A DNA stretch of 63,077 nucleotides, taken from Chitinivibrionia bacterium. GTDB taxonomy: Bacteria > Fibrobacterota > Chitinivibrionia > Chitinivibrionales > Chitinivibrionaceae. Positions within the stretch are counted from its first letter, which is position 1. Every line of letters starts with the position of its first letter. The stretch lies in the NCBI GenBank assembly GCA_009787445.1, contig WRFX01000001.1, forward strand, positions 1 to 63,077, given 5' to 3'. The translations under genes were made by a program, and so were the position numbers. Positions 26,001-34,564 of the stretch are shown here, in pieces. The notes beneath the pieces are model-generated. The model had not been told where the DNA came from, made no database searches, and saw only the letters and a program-made list of their open reading frames with translations.

Positions 26001-26383
26001 AAAAAACGTTTTTCGCAATTTTTTTAATATTTTCGGCAAATTTTATTTTCGCCCAAGATTTTTATATAGAACGCGGCGACACGATTTTTCTTTATCCTGA
26101 AAAGTCCGCAAGAAGCGGCGAAAAAGACGGCTGGCTTGTTACGCAACACGGAAATCGCGTAAAAATCGCCGAAGGAGTGATAGTCGAATTAAAAAACGGC
26201 TCAAACGCCAACTTTGTTTTTTCAAAATACGAAATAAAATCTTTTGAAAAGTTGTCGCAAAATATTTTTTTGGTAATTCCAAACGCTCAAAATAAGCAAT
26301 TTGAACTTTCCCGCGAACTTTTAGAAAACGACGCCGTAAAAAATTCGCATCCCAATTTTGTGAGAGAAATAAGAGCGCGATGA
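25997..26383 (+). CDS. Exported subtilase-propeptide-like protein
   Basis: This 128-residue protein has a clear signal peptide (MKKTFFAIFLIFSANFIFAQ). The mature part ends ELLENDAVKNSHPNFVREI, which resembles the end of inhibitor/chaperone propeptides of S8 proteases, where this segment normally leads straight into the QWHL start of the catalytic domain. The subtilase gene follows with a 4-base ATGA overlap and itself begins its domain with FPLQWHL. I infer that the propeptide has been split off as its own gene and works in trans as folding helper and inhibitor. No catalytic residues of its own. Confidence 0.6.
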   Translation: MKKTFFAIFLIFSANFIFAQDFYIERGDTIFLYPEKSARSGEKDGWLVTQHGNRVKIAEGVIVELKNGSNANFVFSKYEIKSFEKLSQNIFLVIPNAQNKQFELSRELLENDAVKNSHPNFVREIRAR

Positions 26384-27462
26384 AGTTTTTTTATTTGTTT
26401 TTTTGCGTCGCTTTGTGTTTTTTCGCCTGTTCGGAAAACAAAGAAATCGGCGTAAAAGTCGAATGCGATTACGAGTACAAACCGCCGATTAGAGATGTAG
26501 ACGAATACGATAATTTTTTCCCGCTTCAATGGCATTTGCAGAGTACGCATAATTTTTCGATAAATATCGCTCCCGCGTGGGAAATTACCAAAGGCAGAGG
26601 CGTGAAAGTCGCGGTTATAGACAACGATTTCCAAAAAGAACACGAAGATTTTGAAAACATAGAAGTTTATAACGTTATAGACGACGGCAATAGTTGCGAC
26701 CCCGTAAAAAGAAGCGAGTATTCGCACGGAACAGCCGTTTCGGGAGTCGTCGCGGCGCGGCAAAACGTCGTAGGAACTATGGGAGTCGCGCCCGAATGCG
26801 ATTTATTGTTTGTCGGCGGCAACGACGATTATTTTTACGAGGACGCTCAACTTATAAAGGCGTTTGATTACGCGCAAAATTGGGGAGCGGACGTTATAAA
26901 TTGCTCTTGGGGAACGTATAACGTGAGTTCCGTGCTTGAATCGCTACTCGAAGGACTTTACGAAAACGGAACCGTTATTATTTTTGCCTGCGGAAACGAC
27001 CGTAAAAATTTGGATAACGTCAATATAAGAGACGAATCCGAACTTCCGTGGGTTATCGGCGTTTCGCGAAGTAACGAATACGGCGTTCTTTCGAGCGGTT
27101 CGGATTTCGGAAGCAATTTAGACATAATGGCTCCCGGAGACAGAATACTCGCCCCCGATTTAATGGGAGCCGAAGGCAGCAATAATCACAACGGCGAAGC
27201 GAACGAAAATTACGGATACAGAAGCGGAGCGTCGTTTTCGGCGCCGATTGTTTCGGGAGTTGCGGCGCTTATTTTAGCGGCAAATCCGACGCTTACGGTC
27301 GACGAAATTTATCAAATAATTACGCAAACCGCAAAAAAAACAGGCGATGAAAGTATGTACGACGCAAACGGTTTTTCCCTGCGACACGCATACGGACTTA
27401 TAGACGCGGGCAATGCGGTAAGACGAGCCGCAGGGCTATGTCCTACTTCAATTAGCGAATAA
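26380..27462 (+). CDS. Lipoprotein S8 family serine protease (subtilase)
   Basis: This 360-residue protein has a lipobox-like CFFACS (Cys near 17), so it is probably anchored to a membrane and active in the periplasm or at the surface. The triad is visible: Asp in VAVIDNDF, His in SHGTAVSGVVA and Ser in GASFSAPIVSG, with the oxyanion Asn in IIFACGND. The catalytic domain opens with FPLQWHL soon after the lipobox, leaving no room for a normal prodomain, which the upstream gene seems to supply. ATG overlaps that gene by 4 bases. It overlaps the convergent flavoprotein gene by 11 bases. Confidence 0.9.
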   Translation: MKFFYLFFCVALCFFACSENKEIGVKVECDYEYKPPIRDVDEYDNFFPLQWHLQSTHNFSINIAPAWEITKGRGVKVAVIDNDFQKEHEDFENIEVYNVIDDGNSCDPVKRSEYSHGTAVSGVVAARQNVVGTMGVAPECDLLFVGGNDDYFYEDAQLIKAFDYAQNWGADVINCSWGTYNVSSVLESLLEGLYENGTVIIFACGNDRKNLDNVNIRDESELPWVIGVSRSNEYGVLSSGSDFGSNLDIMAPGDRILAPDLMGAEGSNNHNGEANENYGYRSGASFSAPIVSGVAALILAANPTLTVDEIYQIITQTAKKTGDESMYDANGFSLRHAYGLIDAGNAVRRAAGLCPTSISE

Positions 27463-28072
27463 AATTTGTTCTTTCGCGCTCTTCTTTTTCAGGAATTTTA
27501 ACGCCCGAATTTTTGCCCGATTCTATTGATTTTAGAAGCCACGCCATATTTTTTCCGAGTGTCCGCATAGTTTGCAATCCTTCCAAATCGCGTTCAACTT
27601 CTTCGGGCGTGTTTCCGTGAACCATATTCCAATATTGCGACGAAACAATAGGCATACTGTTTATTGCGAAATATTTATTAAGTTGGTCAAAAGCGGCGCT
27701 TGAACCGCCTCTTCTGCAAGAAATAATTGCGGCTGCCGGCTTATATTCAAAATTTGCCGAAGCCGAATAAAAAAGTCGGTCCATAAACGCGGTTATTGTT
27801 CCGCCGGCGCTTGCGTAATGAACGGGAGAACCGAAAATAAAACCGTCGACACTTTTTGCAAAATGCGCAAAATCGTTTACGGAATCGCTTATTGTGCATT
27901 TTTTATATTTTTTGCAATATCCGCATCCGCGACAACCCGAAACAGGGTCTATTCCAAGTTGAAGAATTTCCGTTTCAATGTTTTCGGCGCGCAGTTCTTT
28001 TTCAATTTCGCACAAAGCCCTGTTTGTGCAGCCGTCCTTGTGCGGACTTCCGTTAAGCAGTAATACTTTCAT
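27452..28072 (-). CDS. Flavodoxin-like NAD(P)H-dependent FMN reductase / iron-sulfur flavoprotein
   Basis: This 206-residue protein has the flavodoxin-like phosphate loop LNGSPHKDGCTNRAL and the FMN contact FGSPVHYASAGG. A cysteine cluster, GCRGCGYCKKYKKC, is characteristic of iron-sulfur flavoproteins of anaerobes. It probably moves electrons between NAD(P)H or ferredoxin and small acceptors, as part of oxygen or redox defence. Cytoplasmic, 19 bases downstream of the MscS gene in the same direction. Confidence 0.85.
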   Translation of the reverse strand: MKVLLLNGSPHKDGCTNRALCEIEKELRAENIETEILQLGIDPVSGCRGCGYCKKYKKCTISDSVNDFAHFAKSVDGFIFGSPVHYASAGGTITAFMDRLFYSASANFEYKPAAAIISCRRGGSSAAFDQLNKYFAINSMPIVSSQYWNMVHGNTPEEVERDLEGLQTMRTLGKNMAWLLKSIESGKNSGVKIPEKEERERTNFIR

Positions 28073-28091
28073 AATTTACGTTTCTCCTTTT

Positions 28092-29390
28092 TTAATCTTC
28101 TTTTTTATAAATTCCATAATGCGGCGAAGTTAAATCCAAGTCCGCCTCAACAAAAGCGTCTTGAATATTTTTGTGCAATTCCGAATAAATTAGTTTAATT
28201 TGCGCAATCTCTTTCGTATAAGCGTTAATTTCGTAAACGCAATAAAAATCGTCAAGCGCTTTTTGCAAGACAAACGGCTCGGGTTCTTGTTCTATAAACT
28301 GCGTTTTTTTCGCCGCGTCAATAAGCAATTCGTGGATTTTTCGCCATTCGACCGTATAATTATACGTAATGTTCGTGTGAATTATAAGTCCGTTTCCCGT
28401 TTCTTTTGAATAACTGAAATTCGTTATATTCGACGTTAAAATCGTAATGTTCGGAAAGGTTACGTATTCTTTTTTGTCCGTTAAAATTCTGACGACGAAA
28501 GCGCTTTTTTCCACGACCGTTCCTTCGTTTTCGCCGATTTTTATTCTCTCGCCGATTTGAAACGGGCGCATATAAGTTATCACAAGTCCCGCGACTAAAT
28601 TTCCTATTGCCGAAGAAGAACCGATGGAAATTATAAGTCCGACAAACAGCGAAACTCCCTGAAAAACCTGCGTGTCGGAATTTGGCAAATACGGATAAAT
28701 AATAGCGATGGTGAACGCGTAAATCATATATTTTAACAACAAATACGTGGGTCTCGACCAGTCGGCGTAAAATCCTTTTATGGTAAGACGTCCTTTTTCT
28801 ATTTCGTCGCTGAAAAATTTTAGCATTTTCAAAACGTATTTTACGAAAAACAAAATTACAATAATCGTTATAAGTTTAGGAAAATAACCTATTACTCCGA
28901 GAACGATTTTTTTTACGGGCGCCAAAAAATATCCCCAAAGCGTAGTTGCAAAGTCGTGCGTTTGAGGAAAAATTGAGAAAACCGTCGGAACGGTTAAAAA
29001 CAAAATCAACGCGTAAATAATCCATTTCGCCAAATTTATAGAAAACAAAACTCCTTGCTGAATTTGTTCGTGGTCTAATATTTGATACCTTTTTATTTTT
29101 ATCGATTTGAAATGTTTTGCGCCGTATAAAGTCAAATTATTGCAAAGTTCGCGAAAAAATACGCCGACGACGACTATCAGTAGCACCGCAAGCGCGAGTA
29201 TCAAAACGGTCGTAATTACTCCCTGAATCAAAGAGAAACCGTTTTCCTGAATATTTTTGACTATCGCCGACGCTTCGCTTACCGCGTCCGTATCTTGCGA
29301 AAACAAAACGGAAAAGAGAACGAGAATATAAAGAAATACTCTACTAATATTCATACGTTCGACAAAAATTCGTTTAGAAACAAAAAACAA
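28092..29390 (-). CDS. MscS family mechanosensitive ion channel
   Basis: This protein of up to 432 residues has several transmembrane segments (GVITTVLILALAVLLIVVVGVFF, IIYALILFLTVPTVF, LITIIVILFFVKYVL). It also has the MscS pore/beta domain: GSSSAIGNLVAGLVITYMRPFQIGERIKIGENEGTV and TFPNITILTSNITNFS. A signal-like stretch begins at the internal ATG 29,354 (MNISRVFLYILVLFSVLFS), which may be the true start; neither start has a good ribosome site. It would release solutes on hypo-osmotic shock. It follows the CheY-like gene by 6 bases, so the two are co-transcribed. Confidence 0.9.
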   Translation of the reverse strand: MFFVSKRIFVERMNISRVFLYILVLFSVLFSQDTDAVSEASAIVKNIQENGFSLIQGVITTVLILALAVLLIVVVGVFFRELCNNLTLYGAKHFKSIKIKRYQILDHEQIQQGVLFSINLAKWIIYALILFLTVPTVFSIFPQTHDFATTLWGYFLAPVKKIVLGVIGYFPKLITIIVILFFVKYVLKMLKFFSDEIEKGRLTIKGFYADWSRPTYLLLKYMIYAFTIAIIYPYLPNSDTQVFQGVSLFVGLIISIGSSSAIGNLVAGLVITYMRPFQIGERIKIGENEGTVVEKSAFVVRILTDKKEYVTFPNITILTSNITNFSYSKETGNGLIIHTNITYNYTVEWRKIHELLIDAAKKTQFIEQEPEPFVLQKALDDFYCVYEINAYTKEIAQIKLIYSELHKNIQDAFVEADLDLTSPHYGIYKKED

Positions 29391-29396
29391 ACGCTT

Positions 29397-29753
29397 CTAC
29401 AAACCCAATTTTTCTTTAAGCGACTCGGGCGTAAACGGCTTTACTATGTAATTGTTTGCGCCCGCTTTAAGCGCTTCAAGCACTCGCGTTTTTTCCGATT
29501 CCGACGTGCACATAATAATTTTTACGTCCTTGTAAGCGGCATTTGCCCTCGCCTCGGTTAAAAACTCAAAACCGTTTTTAACAGGCATATTCCAGTCGAG
29601 CAAAACGACGTCGAGCGGCATACTCTTGGCAAGTTTGTCAAGACCGTCTTGACCGTTTTCCGCTTCTACAATATCGCTTACTCCCAATCCGTTTAACTGG
29701 TTCGTCTGTATTCTTCTCATAGTTGAAGAATCGTCAACAAGCAGCACCTTCAT
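29397..29753 (-). CDS. CheY-like single-domain response regulator
   Basis: This is a 118-residue receiver domain only. It has the acidic pair D7-D8, phospho-acceptor D53 in LLDWNMP, T83-S84 in MCTSES, and K105 in IVKPF, all intact. With no output domain it probably acts by protein binding, as CheY does on flagellar or pilus machinery. No kinase is adjacent; co-transcription with MscS is unusual. A good GGAGG site lies before the ATG. Confidence 0.93.
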   Translation of the reverse strand: MKVLLVDDSSTMRRIQTNQLNGLGVSDIVEAENGQDGLDKLAKSMPLDVVLLDWNMPVKNGFEFLTEARANAAYKDVKIIMCTSESEKTRVLEALKAGANNYIVKPFTPESLKEKLGL

Positions 29754-29807
29754 ATAAATTCCTCCGTTATGAAACGCTAAATTTCCCGTATAAATATATG
29801 TTTTTTG

Positions 29808-31217
29808 TTATTCGCCGCGCAAGTAATAATTGTTAAAACCGTCAAATCTTTCATTTTTCGTATTTTCTATGGGTTCGTACAAATAGTCCGCGCCCATAAT
29901 TCGCAGGTCGATTAACAGCGAATTATAGCGAAAAACCGCAAGTAAATAATTTAGCCCGCTATTGCGAAATCTCTGCTCCGCCGTCTCCATATCGACTTGC
30001 GAAAGAAGTCCGCTCGCGTATTGATTTTGCGCTAAAATAAGCGCTTTTTCGGACGCTTTTAGCATTTTTTCGCCTTCCTGCATTTTTGTAATTTCTTCGT
30101 CTATCGTTTCGTAATTCGACCGCAAAAGAAGCGTTAATTGTTCTTGTCTTTCTTCAAAATTACGCTTGGTTATTTTTAAATCGTATTCGCTTTGCTTTAC
30201 GCGAATTTGGCGCAATCCAAAGGGCGTAACGTCGTAAGTCATTCCCAAATACAGTTTTCTTTCGGGCGCAAAATCAAAGTTGGCTGGCTTTTGAAGTTTA
30301 TCAAACTGCGCGATTCTATTAAGCGAAAGTCCGCCGTAAATTATAGGAAAATAATCGCCTTTGGCTATTTTTACGCGAACTTCGGCTAAACTAACTTCCG
30401 TAGCCAACATTCGCAAATCCTTGTTTTCCGATAAAAAATGTTCCAATAAAAGTTCGTAGTCAAATTTTGTAGCGGCGGGCAAGAGAGTATCCGTCAAAAA
30501 TATGCTGTCGGCTGGCTCTTTAAGTCCCGCGGCAACGGCAATTGAGCGATAAATTTCGCGTTCGCCGCGTTTTGCTTCCGAAAGCCGAACCGACGCCTGC
30601 GAAAAATCGATAAAACTGTTCAGCGTATCTATCTCGGATAACATACGCGACTCAAAAAGCGAAAGAGTTTGATTATGGCGACTTTCGGAAATATTTTTAC
30701 TCTGTTCTTCTATAAGCATTCTTTGCCGCGATATTAGCGCGTTGTAATACATTTTCGTCATATCCGCTTTCACTTTCATACGAACGTCCTGCCAATTGCA
30801 AATTAGTCCGCGATTTTGAATTAGCGCGTATTCGACGGCGCGTCGAAGTTTGTTTTGCGCAAAAAACGTCTGTTGCAAATCTATTCTGCCCGAAAGCGTA
30901 TTTTTAGGAAACAAAAATAAATCGTCCGTAGAAAAATCGCCCCAGCCATAAAACATATCTTCCCATTCGACCATATTCGCCATAGAATTATAGGTGGTTA
31001 TCGCGAAACTGTAATCTCCCGAAAACGTGATTTTGGGAAGCATATTTCGTTTTGCTTCGTCTATTGCTTCTGCGCCTTTTTCTTTCATAATATTTGCGAC
31101 GGCAAGCGGATGCGAGTGTTTGTAAGCCGAATCAATAAGCGCTTTAAGCGAATATTCGCCGCAAAAGGCAAAAACAAAAAACGTTAAAATTACGCTGGCT
31201 ATTTTTATCACAATCAT
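29808..31217 (-). CDS. TolC family outer-membrane efflux protein
   Basis: This 469-residue protein has a signal peptide (MIVIKIASVILTFFVFAF|CG) and the long helical coiled-coil repeats of TolC-like trimers, e.g. AEVRVKIAKGDYFPIIYGG and ALILAQNQYASGLLSQVDMETAEQRFRNS. The inner-membrane pump and adaptor are not next to it. Start at 31,217 was preferred for the signal peptide, with AAGGA just before; an earlier in-frame ATG at 31,268 would add a non-signal extension. Divergent from the lyase gene at 31,303. Confidence 0.88.
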   Translation of the reverse strand: MIVIKIASVILTFFVFAFCGEYSLKALIDSAYKHSHPLAVANIMKEKGAEAIDEAKRNMLPKITFSGDYSFAITTYNSMANMVEWEDMFYGWGDFSTDDLFLFPKNTLSGRIDLQQTFFAQNKLRRAVEYALIQNRGLICNWQDVRMKVKADMTKMYYNALISRQRMLIEEQSKNISESRHNQTLSLFESRMLSEIDTLNSFIDFSQASVRLSEAKRGEREIYRSIAVAAGLKEPADSIFLTDTLLPAATKFDYELLLEHFLSENKDLRMLATEVSLAEVRVKIAKGDYFPIIYGGLSLNRIAQFDKLQKPANFDFAPERKLYLGMTYDVTPFGLRQIRVKQSEYDLKITKRNFEERQEQLTLLLRSNYETIDEEITKMQEGEKMLKASEKALILAQNQYASGLLSQVDMETAEQRFRNSGLNYLLAVFRYNSLLIDLRIMGADYLYEPIENTKNERFDGFNNYYLRGE

Positions 31218-31302
31218 ATCCTTTTTTATATTTTTAATAGTGCAAAAATACATTTTCGCTTCGTACAATAATTATATTTATCGGCATAATTTGGGAGAAC
31301 TT

Positions 31303-32616
31303 ATGAAAAAAAATATAATTATTGCGATTTTTACGTTTTCTTTCGCGTTTTGTGGCGAATTGATTTTTCAATGCGATTTCAGCGAAAACGAAGCGGGGCT
31401 TTATACTTGGGAGCAAGTAAAAAACGATTGGAAAAATCCCAAAGGCGAAAGTCCGTCGTGGAACAACGGAATAGGTTTTAACGGCGAAAAAGGCAGACCG
31501 CAAGACAGCGCTCGCGCTCGAATTGAAGAAAATATAAGCGGACAAAAAAAAGTTTTGGCAGTATTATATCCGCAAAAACAAGTGCAGTCGCAAAACAGCG
31601 GCGTTCAATGGCAATATAATTTAGGTAAAAATTACGATAGCGCAACGGTAGAATACAAAGTATTTTTTCCCGAAGGCGGCGATTATGGTACGGGCGGAAA
31701 ACTTCCCGGATTTGACGGCGGAACAATGCCGTCCGGCTGCGTTAGTATGTCGAAAGCGGACGGATTTTCGGCAAGAGTTATGTGGCGAAGCGGAAGCGCG
31801 CTTTCGGACGCAGAAAATATTTACGCCACGCAATATATGTATTATAGAGACAAAAAAGAAAGTTGCGGCGACGATTTTTATTGGGGAAAATTGCCCGAAA
31901 ATCTTGAAATTAGCGACCCGCAACTTTATAACGCCTGCAATCGCGATTATTGGTCTGTTATAAAAACGTCTTACGGCAACGCTTGGCCTTGCAGTTATTG
32001 GGGAAAATTAAAACCGTATATCGCGCATTTTGAAATTGGAAAATGGAATACGGTCAGAACCTACATAAAAATGAACGACGCCGACAAAACCGAAGCGAAC
32101 AAATCCAACAGCGTTATAAAAACTTGGCTTAACGATGTTCTCGTTTTGGATTTGCGCGGATTAGTTTTGCGCGACAGCGACGATTTTGGCATAGACGCTT
32201 TTTATTTTTCGACGTTTGCGGGCGGAAGTACCGTCGATTTTGCGCCGCAAACAAAAGACCAAACGTTTTATTTTGACGATTTTAAGATTTGGGAAGGCGA
32301 AAAACCGACGAGCGAAAAAGAAAACAACGAAGGCGACGAACTTGAAGAAAACCGCGAAAATACTGCAATTTCGGCAAAAACAAAAAAGAAAGTAGAGCCG
32401 ACAATTTTATTGAATAATCGTCAAATTTCAATTTATCTTGAAAATTCAAAAACTATGAAAATTTCAGGATTTTCGGTAAACGGAAGAAAATTGTTTCATA
32501 AAAACGTTTCGGGAGATAAAATTTCGTTTACGATTCCAAAATCCGCAAAAAACGCGATTATCGTGCAAATCGATTCGGACGGAAGATTTTATTCAAAAAA
32601 GGTGGCTATAAATTAA
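31303..32616 (+). CDS. Secreted polysaccharide lyase (PL14-like) with C-terminal sorting domain
   Basis: This 437-residue protein has a signal peptide (MKKNIIIAIFTFSFAF), then a beta-jelly-roll enzyme domain carrying the PL14/alginate-lyase-like signature. That signature includes GGKLPGFDGG, GFSARVMWRSG, a tyrosine-rich YATQYMYYRDK, GKWNTVRTYIKMND and QTFYFDDFKIWEG. A lysine/glutamate linker leads to a C-terminal ~70-residue domain (LNNRQISIYLENSK, SGFSVNGRKLF) resembling a T9SS type A tail. It probably cleaves uronic-acid-containing polysaccharide outside the cell. Start at 31,303 has GGGAG and the signal peptide; the frame opens earlier. Abuts lolA with no gap. Confidence 0.75.
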   Translation: MKKNIIIAIFTFSFAFCGELIFQCDFSENEAGLYTWEQVKNDWKNPKGESPSWNNGIGFNGEKGRPQDSARARIEENISGQKKVLAVLYPQKQVQSQNSGVQWQYNLGKNYDSATVEYKVFFPEGGDYGTGGKLPGFDGGTMPSGCVSMSKADGFSARVMWRSGSALSDAENIYATQYMYYRDKKESCGDDFYWGKLPENLEISDPQLYNACNRDYWSVIKTSYGNAWPCSYWGKLKPYIAHFEIGKWNTVRTYIKMNDADKTEANKSNSVIKTWLNDVLVLDLRGLVLRDSDDFGIDAFYFSTFAGGSTVDFAPQTKDQTFYFDDFKIWEGEKPTSEKENNEGDELEENRENTAISAKTKKKVEPTILLNNRQISIYLENSKTMKISGFSVNGRKLFHKNVSGDKISFTIPKSAKNAIIVQIDSDGRFYSKKVAIN

Positions 32617-33198
32617 ATGAAAAAAACTATAATAATTTTAATTTTTGCTTTTTTTGTCGCGTGCGCTCAGCAAAATTTTTCCGCAATTTTGGACAAATAT
32701 ACAAATTCGCCCGTCGAAATTGATTTTGAGCAAAAAACATATTGGCACGTGCGCGAAAAAGAATCGAAATTTAAGGGAAAAATTATTTTGGGAACGGACA
32801 ATAAATTCAATATTTCCGTGAACAGAACGAGTTTTGTCTGCAACGGCGAAACGTTTTGGGAATACGATAGTCGGCAAAAACGAGTAACTATACAAAAAGT
32901 TACGCCGGGGTTGTCAAAATCAATTCCGACCGAACTTTTGAAACTTCTAAAAACCGCCAATTTTACGGAAAATAAAAAAACAAATTCGGTAATTTGGCAG
33001 GACAAAGAAACGCTCAAAAACGGATATGAAAAAGTAGAAGTTTTTTTTGCAAATTCGCAAATTTCTAAAATTATAACAAGCGATACCGAAAAAAACGTTA
33101 CGACGTACAATTTTGAAAAAACGACGTTTTTGAAAAACGTTTCGGATAATATATTCAACTTTGTAATTCCGCAGGGAGTTCAAATTTATGAAAATTAG
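32617..33198 (+). CDS. lolA: LolA-like outer-membrane lipoprotein carrier
   Basis: This 193-residue periplasmic protein has an N-terminal signal (MKKTIIILIFAFFVACA). LolA features follow: VEIDFEQKTYW, ESKFKGKIILG, FVCNGETFWEYDSRQKRVTI, and a C-terminal NIFNFVIPQGVQIYE. It shuttles lipoproteins from LolCDE to the outer membrane, or in divergent forms aids OM lipid transport. ATG begins directly after the lyase stop and its 3' end overlaps the next ATG by 11 bases, so translation is coupled. Confidence 0.82.
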   Translation: MKKTIIILIFAFFVACAQQNFSAILDKYTNSPVEIDFEQKTYWHVREKESKFKGKIILGTDNKFNISVNRTSFVCNGETFWEYDSRQKRVTIQKVTPGLSKSIPTELLKLLKTANFTENKKTNSVIWQDKETLKNGYEKVEVFFANSQISKIITSDTEKNVTTYNFEKTTFLKNVSDNIFNFVIPQGVQIYEN

Positions 33199-34558
33199 CG
33201 GCGTAATTATAATTTTTTGCGCGTGTATTTTGTCGGCGCAAGGACTTTTGGACAACGAAATTTTAGACGTAGAATTAAACGAAAATTTAATTGTCGTCGG
33301 TTCAAAATCGGGTATAAGTTGGCGATTAAAAAACGACGGCGAATGGAAAAACGTAAGTTGCAAACCTTTTTGGGCAAACGAAAACTATAATTTGGACAAC
33401 ATAGTTTTGTGCGACAACAGTTTTATGGTCAGATTGGACTTAAAAAACGACAATATAGTATCTTTTTTACATTATGATTTGACGCGAGATAAAGACACCG
33501 TTTTTGAAATAGAAATTCCAAACGCAAAATCCGATATGCAATTATACGGTTACGACGGTTTTTTTCGCGACAATACGTTTTTCTTTGCGCTCGGCGACGG
33601 CGGAGTTGTTAGTTTTGAAGGAAAAACGTATAATATATTATCTGCTTCTGAAATCGTAAATTCCATTGCTAACGATTACGGCGGCGACGATTTTTTTGCG
33701 CTTTCGCCCGACGGGAAAATTTTAAAAGACGCAAAAGACAGTATTTATCATCTGAAATTACAACCTAACAACGAGGCGTTTAAGTTTGTTAAAGACGTTG
33801 ATAATTCTTCAATTTTGGTTTTGACTATCGATACGACTATCATAAAAAAAAATAATTTGTATCGCTGGAATGAAAAAAGCGGCGAAAAATTGATTTTTGA
33901 AGGCGATATTTCAAAAGCGGTCGCGACTCCCGACGGATTTATATATATTTTGGACAGCGACGGCAAATTAAACGTTTTGAATAGAAACGGCGAATCGTCG
34001 GACGAAGCGAAAGAGCGCAATATAAAATTGAACGCGAGATTTAATAGCGTAAATACTTCTTCCGATTATAAATTTTTGACGGATATTTGCGTTTTCGGCA
34101 ATTCGTCTAAATATTCGATAGCGTTTTCGTCGAACAGGGGAATTTTTTATTCGCAAAACGAGCCGCAAAATTCGCAAAATACAGCGCCGTTTGAACATTT
34201 TTACAAAGCCGTTCCGCTAAAAATCGGATTAAAACAGGTTTATGCCGAGCCGGGAATTTTGTCGGCGAGCGGAGGAGATAAATTTTGCACCTTTGAATAT
34301 TCGCTTGAAAAAGACGACAATGTTACCATTGATATTTTTAATTATAATTTGGATTTTGTGTGCAGAATAGTTGAAAACGCGCCGCGAAAATTAGCCAAAG
34401 GAAACGAACATTCGACCGACAAAATTTTTGACAGATGGGACGGTACGGTAAGCAACAGAGGCGGACGTCCCGTAAGTCCGGGAGTGTATTATTTTAAGAT
34501 AACGACGCAAAAAACAAAACTCTCGGCTTTCGGAAAAGTAGTCGTGGCGAGGAATTAA
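33188..34558 (+). CDS. Exported protein with C-terminal FlgD-Ig-like domain
   Basis: This 456-residue protein has a signal peptide (MKISGVIIIFCACILSAQ). The body consists of short beta repeats (GDGGVVSFEGKTY, ATPDGFIYILDSDGKLNVLNRNGE) compatible with a propeller. The last ~100 residues form a FlgD-Ig/CHU_C-like domain ending FDRWDGTVSNRGGRPVSPGVYYFKI. Such tails occur in T9SS and gliding-type surface proteins. It is directly upstream of the PorV/PorQ-like barrel (6-base gap), which suggests export or surface attachment by that pathway. No enzyme motif is recognised. Confidence 0.7.
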   Translation: MKISGVIIIFCACILSAQGLLDNEILDVELNENLIVVGSKSGISWRLKNDGEWKNVSCKPFWANENYNLDNIVLCDNSFMVRLDLKNDNIVSFLHYDLTRDKDTVFEIEIPNAKSDMQLYGYDGFFRDNTFFFALGDGGVVSFEGKTYNILSASEIVNSIANDYGGDDFFALSPDGKILKDAKDSIYHLKLQPNNEAFKFVKDVDNSSILVLTIDTTIIKKNNLYRWNEKSGEKLIFEGDISKAVATPDGFIYILDSDGKLNVLNRNGESSDEAKERNIKLNARFNSVNTSSDYKFLTDICVFGNSSKYSIAFSSNRGIFYSQNEPQNSQNTAPFEHFYKAVPLKIGLKQVYAEPGILSASGGDKFCTFEYSLEKDDNVTIDIFNYNLDFVCRIVENAPRKLAKGNEHSTDKIFDRWDGTVSNRGGRPVSPGVYYFKITTQKTKLSAFGKVVVARN

Positions 34559-34564
34559 AATATT

